A DNA stretch of 64,000 nt. Source: Brevibacillus dissolubilis (lineage in GTDB: Bacteria > Bacillota > Bacilli > Brevibacillales > Brevibacillaceae). How positions within the stretch are numbered: the stretch's first letter is position 1; each line of letters begins with the position of its first letter. Of this stretch, positions 17,383-25,159 are shown one piece after another. Location: the NCBI RefSeq assembly GCF_006170445.1, contig NZ_VCNA01000001.1, positions 840,468 to 904,467 on the forward strand. The letters run 5' to 3'. The position numbers and the translations under genes are program-made. The notes beneath the pieces were generated by a model. That model made no database searches and was not told where the DNA came from. It saw only the letters and a list, made by a program, of their open reading frames with translations.

Positions 17383-17931
17383 CTATACTTCTTCAATATA
17401 TTTCGAATCAACCAAATCAGCCAACCACACTTTTTCATGCCCATAGTAAAAAAGTACTCCCTCATCCCAAGCCTGCTTGGCGTGAATCCGCAACAGGACG
17501 GGCTTGGCATCGCGGCGTTTGCCGACGGTTACGGCTGTCTCGGTGTCTGCGGAGAGATGCACGTACTGCCTGCTTTGCGGGCGCAGTCCGTCACGCTTGA
17601 TCTGGTCGAGGAAGCGCCTGGCAGTGCCGTGGTAGAGATAGTGGGGTGGTTCCATGGGTTCGCGGCTGATTTTTTGCGGAGTCGAGTGGCCGTAGATGGC
17701 GCGTATTCGCCCGTCTATGATCTCGAAGCGTTTTTTGTCCGAAGCTTCTAGCATCTCGTGGAGGTGCTGTTCCTGAAGGTTTCTCCAGACAGGTTTGTCG
17801 CGGAGAGCAGCAAACAGTTGACCGACAAGGACCCAGCCCTGTTCGTCCAGCTCCAGCTCGTATTCGTGCGGAGCGTGGCGGAGGGCGTAGGAGATTTCTT
17901 TGCTGAGCTGGTGGTAGTGGTAGTGTTGCAT
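17383..17931 (-). CDS. kptA: RNA 2'-phosphotransferase (KptA/Tpt1 family)
   Basis: 182 residues, normal length. Contains SKEISYALRHAPHEYELELDEQGWVLVGQL (KptA N-lobe with the conserved Arg-His), YLYHGT, YVHLS and the C-lobe VLLRIHAKQAWDEGVLFYYGHEKVWLAD. The family transfers a 2'-phosphate from RNA to NAD+, giving ADP-ribose 1'',2''-cyclic phosphate. In fungi this completes tRNA splicing; bacteria lack that pathway and the native substrate is unknown. The ATG at 17931 has GGAGG 8 nt upstream; the 28 upstream codons lack a ribosome binding site. No RNA ligase or repair gene is next to it. Confidence 0.88.
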   Translation of the reverse strand: MQHYHYHQLSKEISYALRHAPHEYELELDEQGWVLVGQLFAALRDKPVWRNLQEQHLHEMLEASDKKRFEIIDGRIRAIYGHSTPQKISREPMEPPHYLYHGTARRFLDQIKRDGLRPQSRQYVHLSADTETAVTVGKRRDAKPVLLRIHAKQAWDEGVLFYYGHEKVWLADLVDSKYIEEV

Positions 17932-18069
17932 GTGGGAGACCTCCTTTGATGAGGGAGTGCGTAATAGAAAAAGCTTTATGTAAACAGAGTGACTGGTGTC
18001 AGCCTTACTCATCATGCTTATGAACAGATGGTCAGTAACCGCACGTCTCCGTCAAATCCCATTGCCCCC

Positions 18070-18510
18070 CTACTCCTCCATCTTCCCAAGCACCCAAAAC
18101 GCCTCCACAATCCCCTTCTCCGCAATCAGACAAGCCAACCCCAGCGGCGACTCCCAGAACATCTCCGGAATCTGCGGGTTCGTCAGTCCAGCCGGGGTGA
18201 ACAGCACCGAGTAAATCCGCTGCACATGCATCTGCGTCACCGTCGGATCTGCTTCCTTTTGCCCCCGCGCGATGTTGAACACATACTGCATCGAGGAAAA
18301 AATACCGTCTCCAGGAATATGTACATACTGCTTGAACAGCTTCGTTTTCTCCTCATAGGGCGCGAGTGCTTCCGGGGCGCCGATCATGCCGAGAAGTTCT
18401 TGCGTTTTTCGTTGCAACAGGCGGTAGATGCGGCGTTTTTCCTCGATCATGATTTCGTCCGTAAAGACCTGCTGGGTGATTTCGTACGCTCGTTCTATGG
18501 TCATGGTCAT
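18070..18510 (-). CDS. Hypothetical helical protein, 146 aa
   Basis: MTMTIERAYEITQQVFTDEIMIEEKRRIYRLLQRKTQELLGMIGAPE and onward. The N-terminal half is charged and helical; the C-terminal half has a hydrophobic patch (PLGLACLIAEKGIVEAFWVLGKMEE). No cysteine pair, signal peptide or known motif. GGGAGG lies 7 nt before the ATG at 18510. It precedes kptA on the same strand by 139 nt. Function not recognised. Confidence 0.6.
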   Translation of the reverse strand: MTMTIERAYEITQQVFTDEIMIEEKRRIYRLLQRKTQELLGMIGAPEALAPYEEKTKLFKQYVHIPGDGIFSSMQYVFNIARGQKEADPTVTQMHVQRIYSVLFTPAGLTNPQIPEMFWESPLGLACLIAEKGIVEAFWVLGKMEE

Positions 18511-18655
18511 GGGTGGTCCTCCCCTGCTCTTTTTGTCGATAATCAGGCTTTTCCCCATCATAAACCATGCGTTTCGGGCAGGCAAATCAAGTACAAGTAC
18601 CATATGATATTTCAGAATATTTTTACTAATCATCCGAGTCAGGGAGGTATTGCCA

Positions 18656-18862
18656 ATGTCGAGCAACAAAGGGAAAGCAACACCGAAGAAAAAAGGCCCG
18701 TCGCCGGAAAATGCGCAACCTCAGATGAAGATTGTGAGTTCCAGCTCCTGTGCCGTGTGCAAACAGCCATGCGCACGCGGGATGCAATACCTCGAACGGA
18801 TGAAGCAGCCTGGAGCGGTCGGCAAAGGCGTGCCGTGCATATTGACGCTGGGTAAGATGTGA
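18656..18862 (+). CDS. Small cysteine-motif protein, 68 aa
   Basis: A basic Lys/Pro-rich N-terminus (MSSNKGKATPKKKGPSPENAQP) is followed by a compact SSCAVCKQPCARGMQYLERMK segment and a further Cys near the end (GVPCILTLGKM). CxxC-x3-C plus a distal Cys looks like a small metal-binding knuckle. GGAGG is 8 nt before the ATG. Its transcript would continue through the 37-bp repeats to the terminator at 19080. Family not recognised. Confidence 0.7.
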   Translation: MSSNKGKATPKKKGPSPENAQPQMKIVSSSSCAVCKQPCARGMQYLERMKQPGAVGKGVPCILTLGKM

Positions 18863-18897
18863 GGCAGCAGTAGAACGGACGGAACACTTGGGCGTTC

Positions 18898-19045
18898 AAC
18901 AGCGCAAATGGATGAGATCACTGGCGGGCGGTGCAACAGCGCAAATGGATGGGATCACTCGCGGGCATGGCAACAGCGCAGATGGATGAGACCACTCGCG
19001 GGCATGGCAACAGCGCAGATGGATGAGACCACTTCTTACCGGGGC
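18898..19045. repeat. Four tandem 37-bp repeats in the 3' region of the small Cys gene
   Basis: Units start at 18898, 18935, 18972 and 19009. Each begins AACAGCGCARATGGATGRGA and continues TCACT or CCACT; the first three end in GGCGGGCGGTGC or CGCGGGCATGGC, while the last diverges after CCACTT. There are no spacers, so this is not CRISPR. The gap 18863-19280 holds these repeats, a terminator and a promoter, and no gene. Confidence 0.85.
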
Positions 19046-19079
19046 AAGCAATGGTTACCAGTGTGAGTCTCTCTTCTGC

Positions 19080-19102
19080 GCGGGGTGTCTGCCCGCTTTT
19101 TT
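19080..19102 (+). terminator. Terminator after the 37-bp repeats
   Basis: GCGGG-GTGTCTG-CCCGC followed by T6 on the plus strand, 34 nt after the last repeat. Confidence 0.7.
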
Positions 19103-19280
19103 CTGCTCCCAATATTTTTTTCATAAATCTTTTCCATTCCCCCCCTTCCTTACTCTCCCAAGGCTTTTCACACTCTTCCCTACCACCACCATCCGACAAA
19201 ATGCAACAAACTCCTTTTTTCATGTGGTATACTAGTGGGGCAACTTTTTACAATCGTGAGAAAAAAGGAGTGAGTCTGTC

Positions 19281-19730
19281 ATGAGTCAAACAACCATGAT
19301 GGGGCCGACGGAGAAAACTGCGGCTGCATCCTCACCAATTCGTCCTTCGAAGAGAAAAGCATTGGAATCCGCAGGAAAACGGCGTCTGCTGCTAATCGCA
19401 GGCTCGGTGCTATTGTGGGCGGGATTGTGCTATGGCGGTTATTCTCTGGCCCACCAGTATATTGTGAATACACAGACATATATTGATAACCGCCTTGCCA
19501 ATGTCGAGGCGCAGAACAAAGAGATGACGGAAAACCTGCAGACCCAAATCGCCTCCGTACAGACCGAGCTGGATACGATCAAGGAAGAGCTCGCAATCAC
19601 GGGTGAATCGATCTCTGGCACCGACAAAACCAAGCAAGCCCTGTCTCAGCGCATCACCGCTTTGGACAAGCAACTGGCCGAGCTGAAGACCTCCCTGAAA
19701 AAACTGGAGGAAACCGCCCGTGCCTGGTAA
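19281..19730 (+). CDS. Single-pass membrane protein with C-terminal coiled coil
   Basis: 149 residues. A basic cytoplasmic N-terminus (about 1-34), one transmembrane helix (LLLIAGSVLLWAGLCYGGYSLA), then an extracytoplasmic coiled coil of about 85 residues (NKEMTENLQTQIASVQTELDTIKEELA; LSQRITALDKQLAELKTSLKKLEE). Likely an assembly partner of the next protein, whose own N-terminus is also TM plus coiled coil; the two genes overlap by 11 nt. An extended -10 element (TGGTATACT) lies about 50 nt upstream of the start. No catalytic domain. Confidence 0.8.
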   Translation: MSQTTMMGPTEKTAAASSPIRPSKRKALESAGKRRLLLIAGSVLLWAGLCYGGYSLAHQYIVNTQTYIDNRLANVEAQNKEMTENLQTQIASVQTELDTIKEELAITGESISGTDKTKQALSQRITALDKQLAELKTSLKKLEETARAW

Positions 19731-20766
19731 ATTTCACGCTTTCATGGGGTTCTTGCTTGCCCCGGTGTGCGGGATGATGCTTGCGTTCCATCAGGGGAAT
19801 CCGTTTGTAGCGGATTATGACAGGGCAGAGATTGCGACGGCCAAGGCTCAGGAAGATATGATCGGGCTGCAGGAGACCGCCAAGGATACCAGCGCGATCC
19901 TCAAAGACATGCAGACCGCGCTCGCCAAAGAAAAGAAAGCGGACGAAGCCCAGAAAAATCAGCTCGACCAGCTCTTGGCGAAAAGCCAGTCCAGCCAGCA
20001 GGTCTCGACCGAGCTGTTGGACAACCTGCTCCAGACGCTGTTAGGTAAGCCGATCGACCAGCATTTTGGTACGAATTCCCGGATCAAGGTCTATTCGCTA
20101 CAGGAGGCCGGCTACAGCGGCTACATGGCGAAGGTGCGGGTCTACAACCCGAACGCGCTGAAAATGGTCATGGCCAATGACACCGTCTACAGCCGCGGCG
20201 AGACGACCAGCCACGCGACCAAGCGCAAAGGTGCGATTCTCGGCATCAATGCAGGCGGCTTTGACAAGCGAAAAGGTGGCACGCTGGCTCCGCTCGGGAT
20301 GACCGTGGTGGATGGACAGATCAAGACGTATTCAACCAACCCGAACCTGCGTTTTGTCGGGTTTAACAACTCAGGCCGACTGGTCGGTGGGAAAATCCCG
20401 ACACAGGCCGAGGTCAAGCAGATGGGGGTGCTGCAAGGGGCGAGCTTCCTCCCTGCTCTGCTGGAGGACGGCGTAGCGAAGCCGATTCCAAGTGCTTGGG
20501 CGAACCGCCGCGAGCCACGTACATTGATTGGGAATTTTGAAAATGGTGACTTGCTCATCATCGTCATTGATGGCCGGAACAAAGGCGGCTCCAAAGGTGT
20601 CACACTGGAGGAGGCGCAACGCAAACTGAAGGAATTCAAGGTGCGCGATGCGTTCAACCTCGATGGCGGAAGCTCCAGTGTCTTCTATTATAATGGCAAG
20701 GTGCTCAACCATCCGTCGAACGGACGTGAACTGCCGCTGACGACGCATTTGGTTGTGATGCCGTAG
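19720..20766 (+). CDS. Membrane-anchored phosphodiester glycosidase (NAGPA-domain) protein
   Basis: 348 residues starting at a GTG 9 nt behind GGAGG inside the previous gene. A hydrophobic N-terminal anchor (FLLAPVCGMMLAF) leads into a coiled coil (about 40-105) and then a NAGPA/DUF2233 domain: SHATKRKGAILGINAGGFD, GMTVVDGQI, LLIIVIDGRNKGGSKGVTLEEA and the signature NLDGGSSSVFYYNGKVLNHPS. NAGPA-type enzymes cleave alpha-GlcNAc phosphodiesters; in Firmicutes they are surface proteins thought to act on wall or exopolysaccharide linkages. The overlap and matching coiled coil suggest a complex with the upstream protein. Confidence 0.88.
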   Translation: MPGKFHAFMGFLLAPVCGMMLAFHQGNPFVADYDRAEIATAKAQEDMIGLQETAKDTSAILKDMQTALAKEKKADEAQKNQLDQLLAKSQSSQQVSTELLDNLLQTLLGKPIDQHFGTNSRIKVYSLQEAGYSGYMAKVRVYNPNALKMVMANDTVYSRGETTSHATKRKGAILGINAGGFDKRKGGTLAPLGMTVVDGQIKTYSTNPNLRFVGFNNSGRLVGGKIPTQAEVKQMGVLQGASFLPALLEDGVAKPIPSAWANRREPRTLIGNFENGDLLIIVIDGRNKGGSKGVTLEEAQRKLKEFKVRDAFNLDGGSSSVFYYNGKVLNHPSNGRELPLTTHLVVMP

Positions 20767-20815
20767 ACAAAATCCCCTTTTAGCCTTACTCTTGGGTTAG
20801 GAGGGGATTATTACC

Positions 20816-21742
20816 ATGCGTTATATGATTTTTGTATTCCTCGGGGCATGCAGCTACGGGGTGCTTTCTACTTTTGTCAAATTCGCTTACGAGGATGGCT
20901 ATATCGTCAATGAAGTGACCGGGAGCCAGATGTTTTATGGGATGATTACCGCATGGATTCTGGTCCTGCTGTTCTCCCGGCAACGGGCGTCGCTTCGGCA
21001 ATGGCTGGTGATGCTTGGGGTAGGCGTCTCGCTGGGTTCGACTGGGGTTCTGTATTATGCGTCCCTGCAATTCGTTCCGGCTTCCATCGGGATTGTGCTG
21101 ATGTTCCAGTTTACATGGATCGGCGTCTTGATTGATGCGGGGCGGAAGCGGCAGTGGCCCAGTAAGGATAAGCAGTTGGCACTCCTTCTGCTGCTGGCTG
21201 GTACGGTGATGGCGGGCGGCGTGCTTGACGGCGGTGGAGCGTGGGAGTTTTCGCTGGTCGGTGTTCTGCTGGGGCTGGCTTCAGCTTTTACGTATGCGCT
21301 GTTTATTCTGTTTAATGAGACAGCGGCGGTGGAGCTGAACCCGTGGATTCGCGGGGCGATTATCTCGACTGGCTCGATGCTGGTCTCATCGGTGGTGTTT
21401 CCGCCGGAGTTTATCTTTAATGGCAAGCTGCTGGAAGGTACATTGACACAATGGGGCATTTTGCTCGCGATTTTTGGGATCGTGGTCCCGACTCTGTTTT
21501 TTGCGATTGGAGTGCCTCGCATCGGCGGGGATTTGGCGACGATCTTGGGTGCGGCAGAACTGCCGACAGCGGTATTGCTGTCCAGCCTGGTCCTGCATGA
21601 ACAAGTAACTCCACTGCAATGGATCGGGGTCGTGGTGATCCTCGTCGGCATCGTCATTCCGCAAGTGGCGGACCGGTTCCGGCGCACTACGACACCAGCG
21701 ACTCAACCGTCTCAATCTGTGAAAACGACTGATCTTACCTAA
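20816..21742 (+). CDS. EamA-family (DMT) transporter, copy 1
   Basis: 308 residues with ten hydrophobic helices in two EamA repeats (FLGACSYGVLSTFVKFAYEDGY at the N-terminus; APTLF-like VPTLFFAIGVPRIGGDLATILGAAELPTAVLLSSLVLHEQVTPLQWIGVVVILVGI in repeat 2). DMT proteins export or import small metabolites; the substrate is not predictable. The ATG is 11 nt behind AGGAGG, the same spacing as its neighbour paralogue. The transcription terminator begins before the stop codon. Confidence 0.88.
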   Translation: MRYMIFVFLGACSYGVLSTFVKFAYEDGYIVNEVTGSQMFYGMITAWILVLLFSRQRASLRQWLVMLGVGVSLGSTGVLYYASLQFVPASIGIVLMFQFTWIGVLIDAGRKRQWPSKDKQLALLLLLAGTVMAGGVLDGGGAWEFSLVGVLLGLASAFTYALFILFNETAAVELNPWIRGAIISTGSMLVSSVVFPPEFIFNGKLLEGTLTQWGILLAIFGIVVPTLFFAIGVPRIGGDLATILGAAELPTAVLLSSLVLHEQVTPLQWIGVVVILVGIVIPQVADRFRRTTTPATQPSQSVKTTDLT

Positions 21743-21759
21743 AGATCGGTCATTTTTTT
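21727..21759 (+). terminator. Terminator overlapping the stop codon of EamA copy 1
   Basis: GACTGATCTT-ACCT-AAGATCGGTC, then CATTTTTTT. The TAA stop (21740-21742) lies within the loop and descending stem. Confidence 0.85.
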
Positions 21760-21857
21760 ATAAATAATTCTACAATACTAAAAATTCGGTGAAACGTTCG
21801 AATTATAGACAAAACCTCCTCCAAGCTATACTCTTTGTTGAGGAGGCGATTATCGTT

Positions 21858-22760
21858 ATGCGTTATATTTTGCTGGTCTTCCTTGGGGCGTGCAGTTACG
21901 GGGTGCTCTCCACTTTCGTCAAGTTCGCCTACGAGGATGGTTATATTGTCAACGAGGTGTCCGGCAGCCAGATGTTTTTGGGTGCGGTGATGGCTTGGAT
22001 CTTGGTCTTGCTGTTGGCTCGTCAAAAAGCCAGCTTTAAGCAATGGCTGTTACTTGCCGCTGTCGGTACGAACATGGGGTTGACCGGAATCTTTTACTAT
22101 GCGGCTCTGCAATCGATTCCTGCTTCGATTGGGATCGTTTTACTTTTCCAATTTACCTGGATTGGGGTACTGCTTGACGCGGTGCATAAGCGGCAATGGC
22201 CGAGCCGGGATAAGCTGTTGGCGCTTGTCCTGCTGTTTGCGGGGACATTCCTCGCTGGCGGTCTCTTGGATGGTGGCGGCGGTGATACGTGGGAATTCAC
22301 ATTTACCGGGATTGGACTGGGATTGTTGTCAGCGGTGACCTATGCGCTGTTCATCCTGTTCAGTGAAAAAGTGGCTGTAGAGGTCCATCCCCTGTTACGC
22401 GGGGCGATCATGACGACGGGGTCGATGCTGATCACCTTTATCGTGTTTCCCCCGACCTTCCTGACCAATGGGACACTGTTTGACGGCACCTTGTTCCAAT
22501 GGGGCTTTTTGCTCGCGTTCTTTGGGGCGATCATCCCTACCCTGTTCTTCACCATCGGGGTTCCGCGCATCGGCGGGGACTTGGCGACGATCTTAGGAGC
22601 GGCAGAGCTGCCGACTGCGGTGCTGCTCTCCAGCTTTGTCCTGCATGAGCATGTCTCGCTGCTGCAATGGATCGGGGTCATCGTGATTCTGGTCGGCATC
22701 GTGATTCCCCAACTCAACCAACAACGAAAAAACAGACAAAAGAGGACTGATCCCGCATAG
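21858..22760 (+). CDS. EamA-family (DMT) transporter, copy 2
   Basis: 300 residues, ten hydrophobic helices, clearly a tandem duplicate of the preceding gene: the first 30 residues (MRYILLVFLGACSYGVLSTFVKFAYEDGYI) and the block IPTLFFTIGVPRIGGDLATILGAAELPTAVLLSSFVLHEHVSLLQWIGVIVILVGIVIPQ differ from copy 1 at only a few positions. It has its own ribosome binding site and terminator, so it is a separate unit. The ATG at 21858 aligns with the copy 1 start. Confidence 0.88.
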   Translation: MRYILLVFLGACSYGVLSTFVKFAYEDGYIVNEVSGSQMFLGAVMAWILVLLLARQKASFKQWLLLAAVGTNMGLTGIFYYAALQSIPASIGIVLLFQFTWIGVLLDAVHKRQWPSRDKLLALVLLFAGTFLAGGLLDGGGGDTWEFTFTGIGLGLLSAVTYALFILFSEKVAVEVHPLLRGAIMTTGSMLITFIVFPPTFLTNGTLFDGTLFQWGFLLAFFGAIIPTLFFTIGVPRIGGDLATILGAAELPTAVLLSSFVLHEHVSLLQWIGVIVILVGIVIPQLNQQRKNRQKRTDPA

Positions 22761-22775
22761 GATCAGTCCTTTTTT
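22743..22775 (+). terminator. Terminator overlapping the end of EamA copy 2
   Basis: AGGACTGATCC-CGCAT-AGGATCAGTCC followed by T6. The TAG stop lies inside the hairpin, as in copy 1. Confidence 0.88.
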
Positions 22776-22859
22776 CATCAAAGGGGGTGGGAGTAGGCGT
22801 TACATCCATGACCAAAAGGTATCGTGTCGACTGATCAGCGGGCTTACACAATCAGCGTG

Positions 22860-23957
22860 TCAGCGGGTGGTCTGAGCGATTTTGTTCAGCTGGGCTTGAA
22901 TCTCGTCTTTGACTTTTTCCACTTCACTGAAGTCAACCGCCGAGATATAGGACTTGATCAGCTCAGCGTGTGTTTCTTCGACCTGCTTGAGGTATGCGGT
23001 GGCTTCCTTCATCTTTGCGGAGTAGCGGCCTTTGATTTCTTTCAGTTCCTGTTCGTACTGTTCGTCGGTGCCAGCGGTGATCGTGCGTTCGTACATGTCG
23101 AGGATCTCATCGGTTGGACGGTCTGGGAAATACTCGTGCGGAGCCGTGCTGTCAAAAATCGCCACGCTCAATTCAGGCAGCAGCACCATATCCAGACTGT
23201 TCGGGTCAAATCCGCAGTGGTACACCTGTACGTCAAAGCCGCGCTGATCAGCCGCACTTACGAGGCGCTTGAGCATGGTCGATTTGCCGGAGCCAGGGCG
23301 TCCTTTGACAAAATAGCGTTTTTGGATGTCTTCGGTCAGGTTTTGGATGTAGTCGACCGCACCGTTTGGCGTGGCCGCACCGAAGTAGGAATGACGGATT
23401 TTGCTTTGCTTTTTCAGTGTGTTGGTGGCGAAGAACAGATCGATCACTTCTTCGGTCACTTCGTTGGCTTTATTGAAATCCATGTTGGAGATATAGATTT
23501 TTTCCCATTCATCGTGGACGAGAAGGGCATCATGGAAGGAGTCGGTCGCTTGCTGGTAGAGCGTGGCGATCTGCTCATTGAGCTGACTGATCTCCTGTTG
23601 ATACGCTTCCAATTTGTAAGTATCTACTGCCCCGCTCAGATTGAGATAGATTTTTTCCACCTGGGATTTGGGCTCGGTGAAGCCTTGCGCCGTGCCGTCC
23701 ACGATCGCAGTTTTTAAGTTTTCGATGATCAGTCCGTCTACCGCACCATTTTGCGACGGACAATGGATGAAGAGGATGTCATGCCCGCGCTCTGCCATCT
23801 CGTCACCGATTTTTTTGATCACGGTGGACTTACCGGTCCCAGGTCCTCCTTTTAGAATGAACAGGCGATCCAGTCCTTCTAATACTGACTCATAAAAGCT
23901 AAAAGACCCACGAGCTGTATTCCCACATGCATACAGATTTTTCACATTTCCTGTCAT
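22860..23957 (-). CDS. Double P-loop ATPase of unknown role (PRK06851-like)
   Basis: 365 residues made of two homologous nucleotide-binding halves. Walker A motifs are GGPGTGKST (37-45) and GRPGSGKST (219-227), each followed by a His-Cys pair after a strand (LFIHCPS; QVYHCGFD). A helical Gln/Glu-rich segment (about 115-150 and again 295-360) follows each half. This tandem arrangement matches a conserved but uncharacterised Firmicute ATPase family. No membrane segment. SD GAGGAG, ATG at 23957; single-gene unit. The function is unknown and the neighbours do not suggest one. Confidence 0.8.
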   Translation of the reverse strand: MTGNVKNLYACGNTARGSFSFYESVLEGLDRLFILKGGPGTGKSTVIKKIGDEMAERGHDILFIHCPSQNGAVDGLIIENLKTAIVDGTAQGFTEPKSQVEKIYLNLSGAVDTYKLEAYQQEISQLNEQIATLYQQATDSFHDALLVHDEWEKIYISNMDFNKANEVTEEVIDLFFATNTLKKQSKIRHSYFGAATPNGAVDYIQNLTEDIQKRYFVKGRPGSGKSTMLKRLVSAADQRGFDVQVYHCGFDPNSLDMVLLPELSVAIFDSTAPHEYFPDRPTDEILDMYERTITAGTDEQYEQELKEIKGRYSAKMKEATAYLKQVEETHAELIKSYISAVDFSEVEKVKDEIQAQLNKIAQTTR

Positions 23958-24025
23958 CGTAACACTCCTCTTTCCAGTTGATACGATATGTTATGTGGGC
24001 GGTGCCGTATGGGTGTTTGCCCAAT

Positions 24026-24058
24026 GAAAAAAACTTCCTGAAAAAGTCAGGAAGTTTG
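24026..24058 (-). terminator. Terminator of the methyltransferase gene
   Basis: Minus-strand AAACTTCCTGA-CTTTT-TCAGGAAGTTT then T tract; a perfect 11-bp stem. Confidence 0.88.
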
Positions 24059-24063
24059 GCAGG

Positions 24064-24687
24064 CTAGTTCTTTTTGCGTGCGACGATCACGGTAGCAAAG
24101 TGGCGGTGCGGGATATTGCTGGAGTTGCAGTCGAAGATATACTCCAGCAGGTATGGAATCTCAAAGCCAGCCTTTTGATAATAACGCTCCAGCTCGCCGC
24201 GTTCGAACAAGTATTCATTCCGCCCCCAGTCAGGTGCCATCTCGACATCAGAATGCTGGGTAAAGGCAAACATCAGATGATAGCCCCCCGGTGCGGTCAT
24301 CTCCTGCCAGTTGCGGAATTGGCGTGCACGGTTGTCCGGATGGATGTATTGGAGCGTGCCGATCGAGTAGACTGCATCGACTGCTTGATTCAGGGTGAAG
24401 TCGTTGATATCTGCTTCGATGGTCGTGACCTCCACTCCCCGCTCCCCGGCGAGACGCTGTACTTTGGCAAGCCCGGCTGGTGCAATATCCATCGCGGTGA
24501 CACGCAAGCCTTGCTTGGCAAAAAATACGCTGTCACGCCCCTCTCCCGCCCCCAGCTCCACAAGTGTACGACCCACTGGTTCAGCCGCTAAGAGATATTC
24601 CATCAGGCGCTTCGCCAGGTTGGTCGGCTCTGTTCCCCAGTAGTAGCCTTCTTGCAGGTAGATTGCTTGCAGTTGTTCTTTGTCCAT
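24064..24687 (-). CDS. Class I SAM-dependent methyltransferase
   Basis: 207 residues. Motif I is TLVELGAGEGRDSVFFAKQG, motif II VTAMDIAP, motif III near VDAVYSIGTLQYIHPDNR, so a Rossmann SAM-binding fold of the TehB/UbiE-like type is certain. The N-terminal YYWGTEPTNLAKRLMEYL resembles TehB-like thiol/tellurite methyltransferases, but the substrate is not proven. The ATG at 24687 has GAGGTG 7 nt upstream; the ATG at 24693 is only 1 nt from it. Confidence 0.85.
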   Translation of the reverse strand: MDKEQLQAIYLQEGYYWGTEPTNLAKRLMEYLLAAEPVGRTLVELGAGEGRDSVFFAKQGLRVTAMDIAPAGLAKVQRLAGERGVEVTTIEADINDFTLNQAVDAVYSIGTLQYIHPDNRARQFRNWQEMTAPGGYHLMFAFTQHSDVEMAPDWGRNEYLFERGELERYYQKAGFEIPYLLEYIFDCNSSNIPHRHFATVIVARKKN

Positions 24688-24757
24688 GTCCATTCACCTC
24701 ATTGATTTGATACGCTAAGCATAAGGCTTGACGCAGCGTGAAGCTCAAGAGGCAAAA

Positions 24758-24798
24758 TAAAAAAACCTCAGCCTTTTTTACGGAGCAGGTGAGGGTTT
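24758..24798 (-). terminator. Terminator downstream of the 25-aa ORF
   Basis: Minus-strand AAACCCTCA pairs with TGAGGTTT (one bulged C) and is followed by a T7 run. No longer gene ends here, so it supports the small gene at 24819-24896. Confidence 0.6.
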
Positions 24799-24818
24799 CT
24801 TATGAGTCAGCGACTCCC

Positions 24819-24896
24819 TTATTTCCATTTCTTTATATAATAGGTCATTCCGCCGAAGAGTAGGATGGCGAAAAAGAGAATGACGAGCAGCTTCAT
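24819..24896 (-). CDS. Putative 25-aa single-helix membrane peptide
   Basis: MKLLVILFFAILLFGGMTYYIKKWK: one transmembrane helix with a basic C-terminal tail. Supported by its own downstream terminator and a TATAAT about 45 nt upstream of the ATG; AGGAG is 14 nt away, which is long. The remainder of the gap 24688-25159 contains a promoter for the next gene and nothing else. Confidence 0.5.
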   Translation of the reverse strand: MKLLVILFFAILLFGGMTYYIKKWK

Positions 24897-25006
24897 AGGG
24901 ATGGGTTCAACTCCTGAGTCTTTTTCGTTTTATTATATAGGAAATTACTCCTTTGGTGGAGGGAGAGAAGCAATATTTCCGAGTGTAAGCTCGTGATGTC
25001 CCATTA

Positions 25007-25035
25007 TTGTTACTTTTTGGATCATACTGTATAAT
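25007..25035 (+). promoter_or_regulatory. Sigma-A promoter for the DUF1801-like gene
   Basis: TTGTTA, 17 nt, perfect TATAAT, 125 nt upstream of the ATG. Confidence 0.65.
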
Positions 25036-25159
25036 TACCGATACACCTTGGCCAACGAGCAAGTATCGGGCAGAATTGCGACATATGCTCTCTGTAACTT
25101 TCCACGCCAGATCTGCTCGACAGTCAACTGATCGAAGAATTAATGAGGGGTGTTCCTTG

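Noticed and set aside
18898..19045. CRISPR array
   Set aside because: The 37-bp units are directly abutting with no spacers, and no cas gene is present.
18972..19102. T-box or other riboswitch suggested by GACCACT, ACCGGGGC and a terminator
   Set aside because: The T-box core sequence and specifier-loop layout are absent, and the terminator follows a coding gene instead of preceding one.
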